This document shows positions 18,896 through 26,641 of a stretch of 37,417 nt of DNA, in pieces. The notes below the pieces were generated by a model that was not told where the DNA came from, ran no database searches, and saw only the letters and a program-made list of their open reading frames with translations. The position numbers and the translations under genes were made by a program. The stretch's first letter is position 1. Each line of letters opens with the position of its first letter. Source of the DNA: an uncultured Bacteroidales bacterium (GTDB lineage Bacteria; Bacteroidota; Bacteroidia; Bacteroidales; UBA932); NCBI GenBank assembly GCA_949296645.1, contig CASFPH010000020.1, positions 1-37,417 of the forward strand. Reading direction: 5' to 3'.

Positions 18896-19499
18896 TTTCC
18901 CTGGCTCCTTCCCGAATGATTTCGAAATCCTGGGAAACGCAGTTTATGATTGCTGAAGGTACTGAAGATCCTTCTCCTCCGTCTATTACGAGATCTATGA
19001 TGTTTTCGTATTTTTCATGAATCAGCTCGGGATATTTTATGGAGTCTTCATCCATCATTGCCGGTTCCGAGCCTATAGACATGGACAGTATTGGATTCCC
19101 GAGTTCTTCGACAAGTATCCTCGCTATTGTGTTGTCCGGTATACGTATGCCTACTTCCTTCCTGCTGCGGTATATTTTCGGAAGTCGGCTACCTGCCGGA
19201 AGTATGAAGGTAAACGGACCCGGAAGATTCTTTTTCATCAGTTTGAACGCCTTGTCAGATACTTTTGCATATTCGCTTAGATTGGAAAAGTCGTTGAAAA
19301 TGATTGAAAGGTTGTTTTTATACGGATCGATGCCCTTTATGCGGCATATCCGTTCGACAGCACGCACATTGAGCGCGTCGCATCCTATCGCGTATAGTGT
19401 GTCTGTGGGGTAGATTATTATCGCCCCATCCCTGAGCATTTTCAATGCGATGTTCATTTCCCTTCTGTTGGGATTGTCCGGATGTATTTTCAGAATCAT
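18885..19499 (-). CDS. L-threonylcarbamoyladenylate synthase (Sua5/YrdC/YciO family)
   Basis: This 204-residue YrdC-domain protein is expected to make threonylcarbamoyl-AMP from threonine, bicarbonate and ATP for the t6A modification of tRNAs. The family motif YPTDTLYAIGCDA (30-42) is followed by ERICRIKGIDPYKNNLSIIF, with the KR/K-x-R region, and later SRKEVGIRIPDN. It lacks the extra C-terminal domain of full Sua5, so it is of the short YrdC/YciO size. It follows the Dabb gene by 41 bases on the same strand and probably shares its promoter. Confidence 0.88.
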   Translation of the reverse strand: MILKIHPDNPNRREMNIALKMLRDGAIIIYPTDTLYAIGCDALNVRAVERICRIKGIDPYKNNLSIIFNDFSNLSEYAKVSDKAFKLMKKNLPGPFTFILPAGSRLPKIYRSRKEVGIRIPDNTIARILVEELGNPILSMSIGSEPAMMDEDSIKYPELIHEKYENIIDLVIDGGEGSSVPSAIINCVSQDFEIIREGAREIIF

Positions 19500-19540
19500 T
19501 CAGGATTGTTTTTACTCATGTAGTTTCCTATCTTTGGTTT

Positions 19541-19846
19541 CTATTCCCAATAATCGCATACGACCCTGTCGGTACGTATTTTTTTACAATAATCGCTTAT
19601 TTTTACATGAAGCGGGTTGTTCTTGTATTTTTCAAGGTCTTCTTCATTTCTGAATGATGAGATGAGGACTGCATCGAATGCCGCATCGGATCTGTTTATG
19701 TTGATTCCCACTTCTGCTGAAACAAGTTCGGGTATTTTACCTTTCAATGCTTCCAGATGTTCTTTCATCCACATTGCATTTTCTTGTTTCGATCTGCCTT
19801 CCGCATGATCTTTAAGTTTCCACAGTACGATATGTTTGAGTATCAT
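19541..19846 (-). CDS. Dabb (stress-responsive alpha/beta barrel) family protein
   Basis: This 101-residue protein counts from the ATG at 19846 (MILKHIVLWKLKD); an in-frame ATG six codons upstream (19864) is less likely because the conserved beta strand starts with ILKHIV. The conserved H-x-V-x-W-K-L-K-D opening, the central DAVLISSFRNEEDLEKYKNNPLH stretch and the closing VCDYWE mark the Dabb dimeric ferredoxin-like fold. Family members are small cytosolic proteins, mostly of unknown function. A -7 box lies about 43 bases upstream, and the Sua5-like gene follows. Confidence 0.85.
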   Translation of the reverse strand: MILKHIVLWKLKDHAEGRSKQENAMWMKEHLEALKGKIPELVSAEVGININRSDAAFDAVLISSFRNEEDLEKYKNNPLHVKISDYCKKIRTDRVVCDYWE

Positions 19847-19888
19847 GATATGGTAAATAAACATTAATTGAAAAAACGGTTATTGTCA

Positions 19889-19896
19889 CAAATATA
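19889..19896 (-). promoter_or_regulatory. Candidate -7 box for the Dabb-Sua5 transcript
   Basis: On the minus strand the sequence TATATTTG is an exact TAnnTTTG match, 42 bases before the ATG at 19846. No convincing -33 element was found at the usual distance. Confidence 0.45.
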
Positions 19897-19954
19897 GCGT
19901 AAAGAAATGAAGTTTTTTTTGCAAGTTTGCATTTTTATGGAAAATTGACGTGAA

Positions 19955-21820
19955 ATGAAGGTATGTATAGCAGAAAAACCGAGTGTTGCCAGGGAGATCG
20001 CAGAGGTGCTCGGGGTCAGGACAAGAAGGGATGGATATATTGAAGGTAACGGTTATTGTGTTACATGGACTTTCGGTCATCTCTGTACTTTGAAGGAACC
20101 GCATGATTATAAACCGGAGTGGAAACACTGGCTTCTGTCTTCCCTGCCCGTGATACCGGTGCGTTTCGGAATAAAGTTGATGGACAGTGATTCTTACAAG
20201 AAGCAGTTCGGTGTAATCGCGTCACTTGTGAAAAATGCCGAAATGATAATAAATTGCGGCGATGCCGGTCAGGAGGGAGAGCTTATACAGAGGTGGGTCC
20301 TGCAGAAGGCGGAAGTAAAGTGTCCTGTAATGAGGTTGTGGATATCTTCCCTAACCGAAGAGGCGATAAGGGAGGGTTTCATGAATCTTAGACCACAGTC
20401 CGATTTTGACAGGCTGTACAGTGCCGGTGTGTCGAGGGCGATAGGAGACTGGCTGCTCGGAATTAATGCAACCAGGCTTTATACCATACGTTACGGACAG
20501 GGCAGACATGTCCTCTCTATAGGGCGTGTACAGACACCTACACTTGCTCTTGTGGTTGCAAGGCAGAATGAAATCGAAAAATTCGTGCCTGAACAGTCAT
20601 GGGATCTCAAGACCGTTTACAGGAACGTGACTTTCACTGCTTCATCAGGAAAATTCGCTACTGAAAAAGACGGTGCGGCAGTGCTTGAAAACATAAAGGG
20701 ACATGATTTCGAAATAACTGGTGTTACAAAGAAGAAAGGTAAGGAATATGCACCAAGACTTTTTGACCTGACTTCACTTCAGGTGGAATGCAACAGAAAA
20801 TTTTCGTTTACTGCTGAAGAAACCTTGAGGATGATACAGTCTATTTATGAAAAAAAAGTTGCCACATATCCGAGGGTGGATACTGTATTCCTGAGTGACG
20901 ATATCTATTCCAAAGTGCCGGGAATACTTGAAAAAATGACAGGATACGTACATCTCACATCTCCTTTGAAAGGTGTGAAACTTCCGCGCAGCAAAAGGGT
21001 ATTCGATAACTCGAAGGTTACGGACCATCATGCCATAATACCGACAGGGGTATCTCCATCATCACTTTCTCCCGAAGAAATGAAAGTCTATGATCTGATT
21101 GCCAGGCGTTTTATTGCGGTTTTTTATCCTGACTGCGAAATTTCCACGACGACTGTGACTGGAAAGGCGGCTGATATCGATTTTAAAACTTCAGGCAAGC
21201 AGATTCTTAAACAGGGGTGGAGGCAGGTTTTCCGAAACGGCCAGTCTGAGACCGGAAAGGATAATATCAGGCCGGATGTTACTGTTACAGAGTCTGCAGA
21301 GTTACGGGATGCAATCGGGCAGGATGAATCCCGTAGTGCGGAAGAAGTCAATGTGCTTCCTGATTTCAGAAAGGGGGAACATGGTCAGCATTTCCCGATT
21401 TTGAAAGAATCGTGGACAACTCCTCCGAAGCCCTATACTGAGGCGACTTTGCTAAGGGCAATGGAGACTGCAGGAAAATTTGTGGATGACGAGGAACTGA
21501 GAGATGCAATGAAAGAGAATGGCATTGGGCGCCCGTCTACCCGTGCGGCAATAATAGAAACACTTTTCAAGAGAAATTATATCAGAAAGGAGAGGAAAAG
21601 CATATATCCAACATCTATGGGAGTAAAACTTGTCTCCATAATACGTGATGATCTTCTCAAAAGTGCTGAACTTACAGGTATATGGGAGAAAAAGCTGCGT
21701 CTTGTGGAAAAAGGGGAGTACAATGCGGCGGACTTCGTTTCGGAATTGAAGAAAATGACAACTGAAATGGTTGAAGGAGTGATATCTGACCGTACGGTAA
21801 GATTCATTGAACTAGATTAG
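19955..21820 (+). CDS. topB: DNA topoisomerase III (type IA)
   Basis: This 621-residue type IA topoisomerase relaxes negative supercoils and decatenates DNA by passing one strand through a break in the other. The TOPRIM domain opens with KVCIAEKPSVAREIAEVLG (catalytic Glu7) and has NCGDAGQEGELIQRW (Asp103); the usual DxDxE has Gly in the second acidic place, a variant I believe is common in this phylum. The active tyrosine lies in YPRVDTVFL (Tyr305), with Val instead of the common Thr. The C-terminal toroidal domain ends in GIGRPSTRAAIIETL and RNYIRK. The C-terminal zinc-ribbon segments seen in some homologues are absent. It appears to be a single gene. Confidence 0.93.
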   Translation: MKVCIAEKPSVAREIAEVLGVRTRRDGYIEGNGYCVTWTFGHLCTLKEPHDYKPEWKHWLLSSLPVIPVRFGIKLMDSDSYKKQFGVIASLVKNAEMIINCGDAGQEGELIQRWVLQKAEVKCPVMRLWISSLTEEAIREGFMNLRPQSDFDRLYSAGVSRAIGDWLLGINATRLYTIRYGQGRHVLSIGRVQTPTLALVVARQNEIEKFVPEQSWDLKTVYRNVTFTASSGKFATEKDGAAVLENIKGHDFEITGVTKKKGKEYAPRLFDLTSLQVECNRKFSFTAEETLRMIQSIYEKKVATYPRVDTVFLSDDIYSKVPGILEKMTGYVHLTSPLKGVKLPRSKRVFDNSKVTDHHAIIPTGVSPSSLSPEEMKVYDLIARRFIAVFYPDCEISTTTVTGKAADIDFKTSGKQILKQGWRQVFRNGQSETGKDNIRPDVTVTESAELRDAIGQDESRSAEEVNVLPDFRKGEHGQHFPILKESWTTPPKPYTEATLLRAMETAGKFVDDEELRDAMKENGIGRPSTRAAIIETLFKRNYIRKERKSIYPTSMGVKLVSIIRDDLLKSAELTGIWEKKLRLVEKGEYNAADFVSELKKMTTEMVEGVISDRTVRFIELD

Positions 21821-22028
21821 TGCTGCATAAATTTGTTTTCTCTCTTAAAAATGTTTATTTTTACACTATTGTTTGTTTATATGTGTAATAATAAGCCGCC
21901 GTTGTCGATAATGCCGGTACAATTTGTGCAGGTAGTTAATGCAGATGCTGTTAATGCAGATACAGTTAATGTTGAATATTGAGCATTACTGTTAAAATGT
22001 TAAATGTAAAATGTTAAAATGGAATTTT

Positions 22029-22742
22029 ATGAAAAAGGTAGTGTCTATTATTTTATGTATGTGTCTGTCGGGCGCTTTGACATGTCTTTCTGCAAAGTCA
22101 GGTATTGAGGCAGGTTATCTGAATTCCGCTTACAGGTTCAAAGCAGGAAATGAAACGGAGAATTCCGATGCTCTTAGCGGGTTTTATGTTGCGGCCACAC
22201 GGAACATAAAGCTTTTAGGAGGCCTTTCCCTCCAGCCCGGTTTGTCGTATTCATATCTTACCAAAAACGACAAGGAGGATCTGGCCGGTTTTACAATGAA
22301 CCTTTCGCAGACCGAACATTATATAGGGATTCCTTTACGTTTGCAATACAGAATAGAGATTTTGCCAGTTCTGAATGTTTTTGCCTATACCGGACCGAGT
22401 TTCAATTTCGGATTAGTCGGGAAGAACAAGGCTGATATCAGTAGTTCCATACTCGGTCAGAATATAAATGGCAGCTATTCGTACGATTATTTTTCGAACA
22501 AATTGAAATCTGACAACATTTCGGATGAGGTTCTGGCGGAAATAAACAAGAACATGTCGGAAAGCCAGTACAACAGATTCGATATCCAGTACGGTATTGG
22601 AGCCGGAGTCGGCCTTTTCAAGTTTCTGGAGGTAAGGGGAGGATATGACTGGGGTCTTCTCAACCGACTTAAAAACAATGATAACAAGGACAACAGTATA
22701 AAGAGAAATCAATTTTATATAGCCCTTTCTGTTAGATTCTGA
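22029..22742 (+). CDS. PorT-type outer-membrane beta-barrel protein
   Basis: This 237-residue protein counts from the ATG at 22029, which begins a clear signal peptide (MKKVVSIILCMCLSGALTCLSAKS); an upstream in-frame ATG at 22011 adds six residues and weakens it. The mature part has alternating beta strands with GLSLQPGLSYSYL, YIGIPLRLQYRIEI and a C-terminal strand ending in FYIALSVRF with a terminal Phe, as expected for a small outer-membrane barrel (OMP_b-brl family). Function unknown. The 200 bases before it contain short GTTAATGCAGAT direct repeats. A hairpin terminator follows its stop. Confidence 0.82.
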   Translation: MKKVVSIILCMCLSGALTCLSAKSGIEAGYLNSAYRFKAGNETENSDALSGFYVAATRNIKLLGGLSLQPGLSYSYLTKNDKEDLAGFTMNLSQTEHYIGIPLRLQYRIEILPVLNVFAYTGPSFNFGLVGKNKADISSSILGQNINGSYSYDYFSNKLKSDNISDEVLAEINKNMSESQYNRFDIQYGIGAGVGLFKFLEVRGGYDWGLLNRLKNNDNKDNSIKRNQFYIALSVRF

Positions 22743-22749
22743 TGATATG

Positions 22750-22778
22750 ACATGCCCCAGAGTATTTCCGGGGCATGT
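22750..22778 (+). terminator. Hairpin terminator after the outer-membrane barrel gene
   Basis: ACATGCCCC (22750-22758) pairs with GGGGCATGT (22770-22778) over an 11-base loop, followed by TGTGTTTT. It begins 8 bases after the stop codon. Its right arm is also the first part of the 18-bp repeat series. Confidence 0.7.
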
Positions 22779-22868
22779 TGTGTTTTCAGGGCAGGTTGTG
22801 TTTTTGGGGCAGGTTGTGTTTTCAGGACAGGTTGTGTTTTCAGGACAAGACATGTTGCGTTTCTGAGG
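22774..22868 (+). repeat. 18-bp tandem repeats (four units plus an offset fifth)
   Basis: Units based on CAGGTTGTGTTTTCAGGA start at 22774, 22792, 22810 and 22828. After a 5-base interruption a fifth, CATGTTGCGTTTCTGAGG (22851-22868), is itself the head of the first 246-bp unit. The third and fourth units are identical. The 18-bp sequence therefore looks derived from, or the seed of, the larger repeat. Confidence 0.9.
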
Positions 22869-23654
22869 CCAAATCGAGTGTGCAGTCGGCGTCGTACTGA
22901 ACTATCTGAAAATGAACTGATTGACGCGGAGGGCTCTTACGGACTCACCTGGATTTCGGGCGTTTTTCAGGCGAGTGTGCAAGCTGAGTTTTCATATATT
23001 GCTGAAAATCAGTGAAGTACCGCGCAGCCGCAAGCAGACTTGACCGCGCCCGCAGAAGGGAAAAACACCTAATCCCCGCCAGAGGGCACTCTGAGGCAGG
23101 TTGCGTTTTTGAGGCCAAATCGAGTGTGCAGTCGGCGTCGTGCTGAACTATCTGAAAATGAACTGATTGACGCGGAGGACTCCTACGGACTCGCGGGGAT
23201 TTCGGGTGTTTTTGGGGCGAGTGTGCAGGTTTGGTTTACGTATATTGCAGATAATCAAGGAAATACCGCAAGACCGCGAACAGACTCGACCGTACCCCCG
23301 AAAGAAAATTACACCTTATCCCCGCCAGAGGGCACTCTGAGGCAGGTTGCGTTTCTGGGGCCAAATCGAGTGTGCAGTCGGCGTTGTGCTGAACTATCTG
23401 AAAATGAACTGATTGACGCGGAGGGCTCTTACGGACTCACCTGGAATTCGGGCGTTTTTCGGGCGAGTGTGCAAGTCTTGTTTTTATAAGTTACTGAAAG
23501 TCAGCGGAGTACCTCGAGGACGCGAACAGACTCGACCGCGCCAGCGAAAGAAAAATTGAACCAATCCCCGCCAGAGGGTACTCTGAGGCAGATCACGTTT
23601 CCGGGGCCAAATCGAGTGTGCAGTCGGCGCCGTACTGAACTATCTGAGAATCAG
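22855..23654. repeat. 246-bp tandem repeat array (three full units and a partial fourth)
   Basis: Full units begin at 22855, 23101 and 23347, and a fourth begins at 23593 and fades near 23654. Every spacing is exactly 246 bases and units differ only by substitutions, with no indels. Each unit contains two copies of CGAGTGTGCA about 97 bases apart, the invariant core GAACTGATTGACGCGGAGG in the three full units, and a CAGAG/CTCTG-type small hairpin near its end. The unit length is a multiple of three and one plus-strand frame is partly open (22752-23015, 23109-23489), but stops fall inside units 1 and 3. No known RNA or protein family was recognised. Confidence 0.9.
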
Positions 23655-23668
23655 TTTTTTGAAGGAAA

Positions 23669-23756
23669 GTGGAGGTAAAGTGGAAGTAAAGTGGAAGTAA
23701 AGTGGAAGTGAAGTGGAAGTGAAGTGGAAGTGAAGTGGAAGTGAAGTGGAAGTGAA
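23669..23756 (+). repeat. 11-bp tandem repeat, eight units
   Basis: Eight consecutive 11-base units run without a gap: GTGGAGGTAAA once, GTGGAAGTAAA twice, GTGGAAGTGAA five times. The ordered change from AAA to GAA type units suggests growth by slippage from one end. It lies between the 246-bp array and the aquaporin terminator. Confidence 0.95.
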
Positions 23757-23769
23757 GTGCTCACACACG

Positions 23770-23802
23770 CTCGCCGGAATTTGGTTTGAAAATCCCGGCG
23801 AG
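23770..23802 (-). terminator. Hairpin downstream of the aquaporin gene
   Basis: CTCGCCGG (23770-23777) pairs with CCGGCGAG (23795-23802) over a 17-base loop, 27 bases past the aquaporin stop. The T-rich side is on the plus strand, so it may also end transcripts leaving the repeat array. Confidence 0.6.
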
Positions 23803-23829
23803 TTTGTTGTGTTTGCAATTTATTGTTGA

Positions 23830-24546
23830 TTAAATGTCAGTCCTTTTTTTTGCAAGAGTGTTCCATACTATGGAACTGAGAGCTGCACCGATCATCGGTG
23901 CTACAATGAACAGCCACAGTTGAGACAGGGCTTTGCCTCCTTCGAATAGTGCAGGTCCTATACTTCTTGCCGGATTTACCGATGTCCCGGTTATTGGAAT
24001 GCATACGATGTGTACGAGTACGAGTGTAAGGCCGATAGCAAGTCCTGCATAGTCTCCGGCGCCTTTTTCTGAGTCGGTTGTTCCCAATACCACCAGTACG
24101 AATATGAATGTGAATACAAGTTCGGCAATGAATGCCTGCATCATGCATCCGTCGGAGAATGAGTTTGCTCCTGTTGATGTCGGGCCTGCATGTGTGCCTG
24201 ATGATATCATTGCGTAAAGGAGTGCAGAACCTATTACTGCGCCGATTATCTGGAAGAGCATGTACATTGCTGCATCTTTTCCGTTCATTCTTCCAGAAAG
24301 GTAGACTCCGAATGTGATCGCCGGATTGATGTGGCATCCGGAAATTTTACCTATAGTGTAGGCCATCGCTATTACGGAAAGACCGAATGCAAAAGCGACC
24401 CCCAGAGTTCCTACTCCGGCGCCTACAGTGTCTGCGGCGTTGCCGGCAAATATTGCACTGCCGCATCCCATCAGGACAAGTACCATCGTCCCGATCATTT
24501 CTGCAAAATACTTTTTTATAGCAATACAGTTAAAATTGAATTTCAT
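23830..24546 (-). CDS. aqpZ: Aquaporin Z (MIP family water channel)
   Basis: This 238-residue inner-membrane channel has six hydrophobic segments and two NPA half-helices: HINPAITF (NPA 74-76) and SVNPARSIGPAL (NPA 191-193). The selectivity filter residues His179, Thr188 and Arg194 sit at the same spacings as in E. coli AqpZ, and the loop expansions of glycerol facilitators are absent, so it is a water channel rather than GlpF. The N-terminus (MKFNFNCIAI) is about ten residues longer than usual before KKYFAEMIGT. A TACATTTG box (24552-24559) lies only 5 bases before the ATG, suggesting a nearly leaderless transcript. Confidence 0.93.
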   Translation of the reverse strand: MKFNFNCIAIKKYFAEMIGTMVLVLMGCGSAIFAGNAADTVGAGVGTLGVAFAFGLSVIAMAYTIGKISGCHINPAITFGVYLSGRMNGKDAAMYMLFQIIGAVIGSALLYAMISSGTHAGPTSTGANSFSDGCMMQAFIAELVFTFIFVLVVLGTTDSEKGAGDYAGLAIGLTLVLVHIVCIPITGTSVNPARSIGPALFEGGKALSQLWLFIVAPMIGAALSSIVWNTLAKKRTDI

Positions 24547-24691
24547 ACTATCAAATGTACATAAAATTTCGCTATCTTGAGATGGTTTGTAAAAACAGTA
24601 TGAAAATCAAATTCTTACAGGATCCGCAGAATCAGATGCTGTCGTATAGGTACGGTGGTTCGTACAGTTGTCCGTACAATAACCTTTGGAA

Positions 24692-24853
24692 TTATCCCTT
24701 GTCATTGGAATGGTCCGTATTCATTTCTTTTTCGGCGAGTTTTTTCCTGTAGGCGTCCATCCTTTTTTTCCATGCCTTTTTCCTTGCCTTTTCAGCAGTT
24801 TCCCTGCGGGAGAGATAATCCTGATATTTTCTTTCCAGATAGTTGTCTGCCAT
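24692..24853 (-). CDS. 53-residue highly basic small protein
   Basis: A frame from ATG at 24853 to TAA at 24692 encodes 53 residues beginning MADNYLERKYQDYLSRRE, followed by a Lys/Arg-rich helix (AEKARKKAWKKRMDAYRKKL) and a short acidic tail. It would form one long charged amphipathic helix. A similar MADNYLE(R/K)K opening is, to my memory, found in short hypothetical proteins across Bacteroidales; its function is unknown. A TATATTTG box (24863-24870, minus strand) lies 9 bases before the ATG. It is divergent from the YidE/AspT-type transporter gene and lies 145 bases upstream of the aquaporin gene on the same strand. Confidence 0.65.
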   Translation of the reverse strand: MADNYLERKYQDYLSRRETAEKARKKAWKKRMDAYRKKLAEKEMNTDHSNDKG

Positions 24854-24862
24854 TTTTTTCTG

Positions 24863-24870
24863 CAAATATA
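24863..24870 (-). promoter_or_regulatory. Candidate -7 box of the 53-residue protein gene
   Basis: TATATTTG on the minus strand is an exact TAnnTTTG match ending 9 bases before the ATG. No -33 match is evident, so this rests on the -7 box alone. Confidence 0.35.
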
Positions 24871-24956
24871 CATCACAAGTTTCATTTATGAGGAATGTAC
24901 GGTATGTGATATTTTATTTATCTTCGCGCGCTGAAAGTGAAAATAAAATTTCGGAA

Positions 24957-26630
24957 ATGGAGTGGTTAAAAGGCTTGTTTGTTGAACATTCTGTTATACA
25001 GTCTGTTATATTGATATCTCTGGTCTCTGCCATAGGACTGTTGTTGGGCCGTATCAGGGTCTGGGGCATATCTCTCGGGGTGACTTTTGTGTTTTTCGTA
25101 GGAATTCTTGCAGGGCATCTCGGATTCACACTTGATCCTATGGTTCTCAATTATGCGGAGAGTTTCGGGCTTATTCTTTTCGTGTATGCATTGGGTCTGC
25201 AGGTAGGACCCGGATTTTTTTCGTCTTTCGGAAAAAGCGGAATAAAGCTGAATATGCTTGCGATGCTTGTAGTGTTTGCAGGAAGTCTGATGACTATAGT
25301 GTTCCATTGGACAACAGGTGTGTCTCTTCCGGATATGGTAGGTATACTTTCCGGTGCTGTTACGAATACTCCTGCACTTGGTGCTGCACAGCAGACGGTA
25401 AAGCAGATTGGTGACCCTGCTTATGATGCTGCTGATCTTGCATTGGGATGTGCGGTGACTTATCCGCTGGGTGTTGTCGGGGTTATAATCGCTCTGATAG
25501 TCATACGCAAGGTCATGAGTTCGAGTATATTTTTCAAGAAAGAGGATATTGACGTACGAAAAAAGACAGTAATAGTAGGATTCCAGGTTACGAATCCGGG
25601 TGTTTTCGGGAAAACCGTTATGGAAACGGCTCGTTCTTCATCGACGAGATTTGTCATATCAAGACTGTGGCGTGACGGGAAGGTAGCTATTCCGACTTCC
25701 GATACTGTTCTTGAAAAGGGGGACCGTCTCCTTGTCATTTCCACTGAAGGTGATATAGATTCCCTCTCGATGCTGATAGGTGAGAAGGATACAATCGACT
25801 GGAACCGCGAAAACATTGACTGGGATGCAATCGACAGCCGGCTTGAATCGCACAGAATAGTTGTAACCAAACCGGAAATCAACGGCAAGAAACTGGGCTC
25901 TCTTAGATTGAGAAACAATTACGGGATAAATATCACAAGAATACACCGTTCGGGGGTGGTTCTTCTTCCTACTCCTGATCTGGTGCTTCAGCTTGGTGAC
26001 AGGATAACCGTAGTGGGTGAGGGTGCCGCGATCGCCAATGTTGAGAAGGTTCTGGGAAACGTAGTCAAGGATCTGGACGAGCCCAACCTTGTCATGGTCT
26101 TTATCGGGATGGTTTTAGGACTTCTTCTTGGTTCCATACCGTTTGTGATACCAGGCATGAGTTTCCCCGTAAAACTCGGCCTTGCCGGAGGCCCGATCGT
26201 AATGGGCATACTGATCGGTGCATTCGGACCGAGAATACATATGGTGACATATACTACAGTGAGTGCAAATCTGATGCTCAGGGGGTTGGGACTTTCGATG
26301 TATCTTGCATGCCTAGGTCTTGATGCCGGAGTGCATTTCTTTGAAACCGTATTCAGGCCCGAAGGGCTTCTCTGGATAGGGCTTGGATTTGCCATTACCT
26401 TTGTACCTGTAGTTCTTGTTGCATTCATTGCAATAAAGGTAATGCGTGTTGATTATGGTTCCGTTGCCGGAATGTTGTGCGGCAGCATGTCGAATCCGAT
26501 GGCCCTCAATTATGCAAACAGCACGATAGATGGAGACAAGCCTTCCGTGGCCTATGCTACCGTCTATCCGTTAACAATGTTTGTCAGAGTTATTCTGGCT
26601 CAGGTGATACTCATGGTTTTTCTTGGGTAA
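24957..26630 (+). CDS. YidE/YbjL (AspT/AAE family) putative transporter with two RCK_C domains
   Basis: This 557-residue protein counts from the ATG at 24957 (MEWLKGLFVEHSVIQS). Upstream in-frame codons to 24843 overlap the divergent small gene and do not look coding. It has the AspT/AAE duplication: an N-terminal membrane half (about 10-185, with GAVTNTPALGAAQQT), two central TrkA-C (RCK_C) regulatory domains (about 195-270 and 290-370, each with a GDRLLVIS or GDRITVVG segment), and a second membrane half with GSMSNPMALNYANS. Relatives exchange dicarboxylates or amino acids such as aspartate for alanine; the substrate here is not assigned. It ends 11 bases from a convergent gene. Confidence 0.9.
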   Translation: MEWLKGLFVEHSVIQSVILISLVSAIGLLLGRIRVWGISLGVTFVFFVGILAGHLGFTLDPMVLNYAESFGLILFVYALGLQVGPGFFSSFGKSGIKLNMLAMLVVFAGSLMTIVFHWTTGVSLPDMVGILSGAVTNTPALGAAQQTVKQIGDPAYDAADLALGCAVTYPLGVVGVIIALIVIRKVMSSSIFFKKEDIDVRKKTVIVGFQVTNPGVFGKTVMETARSSSTRFVISRLWRDGKVAIPTSDTVLEKGDRLLVISTEGDIDSLSMLIGEKDTIDWNRENIDWDAIDSRLESHRIVVTKPEINGKKLGSLRLRNNYGINITRIHRSGVVLLPTPDLVLQLGDRITVVGEGAAIANVEKVLGNVVKDLDEPNLVMVFIGMVLGLLLGSIPFVIPGMSFPVKLGLAGGPIVMGILIGAFGPRIHMVTYTTVSANLMLRGLGLSMYLACLGLDAGVHFFETVFRPEGLLWIGLGFAITFVPVVLVAFIAIKVMRVDYGSVAGMLCGSMSNPMALNYANSTIDGDKPSVAYATVYPLTMFVRVILAQVILMVFLG

Positions 26631-26641
26631 CCGGTAATATG

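Noticed and set aside
21881-21982. 33-codon frame with VNADAVNADTVN repeats before the outer-membrane barrel gene
   Set aside because: Its repeat comes from a short GTTAATGCAGAT nucleotide duplication and nothing supports translation.
22752-23489. Two plus-strand frames (22752-23015 and 23109-23489) across the 246-bp array read as possible small proteins
   Set aside because: They arise from the repeat unit in one frame, have Cys/Arg-rich unnatural composition, are broken by stops in units 1 and 3, and the first starts in the terminator and 18-bp repeats.
22855-23654. CRISPR array
   Set aside because: Units of 246 bases are continuous and similar throughout; there are no short repeats alternating with unique spacers and no cas genes.
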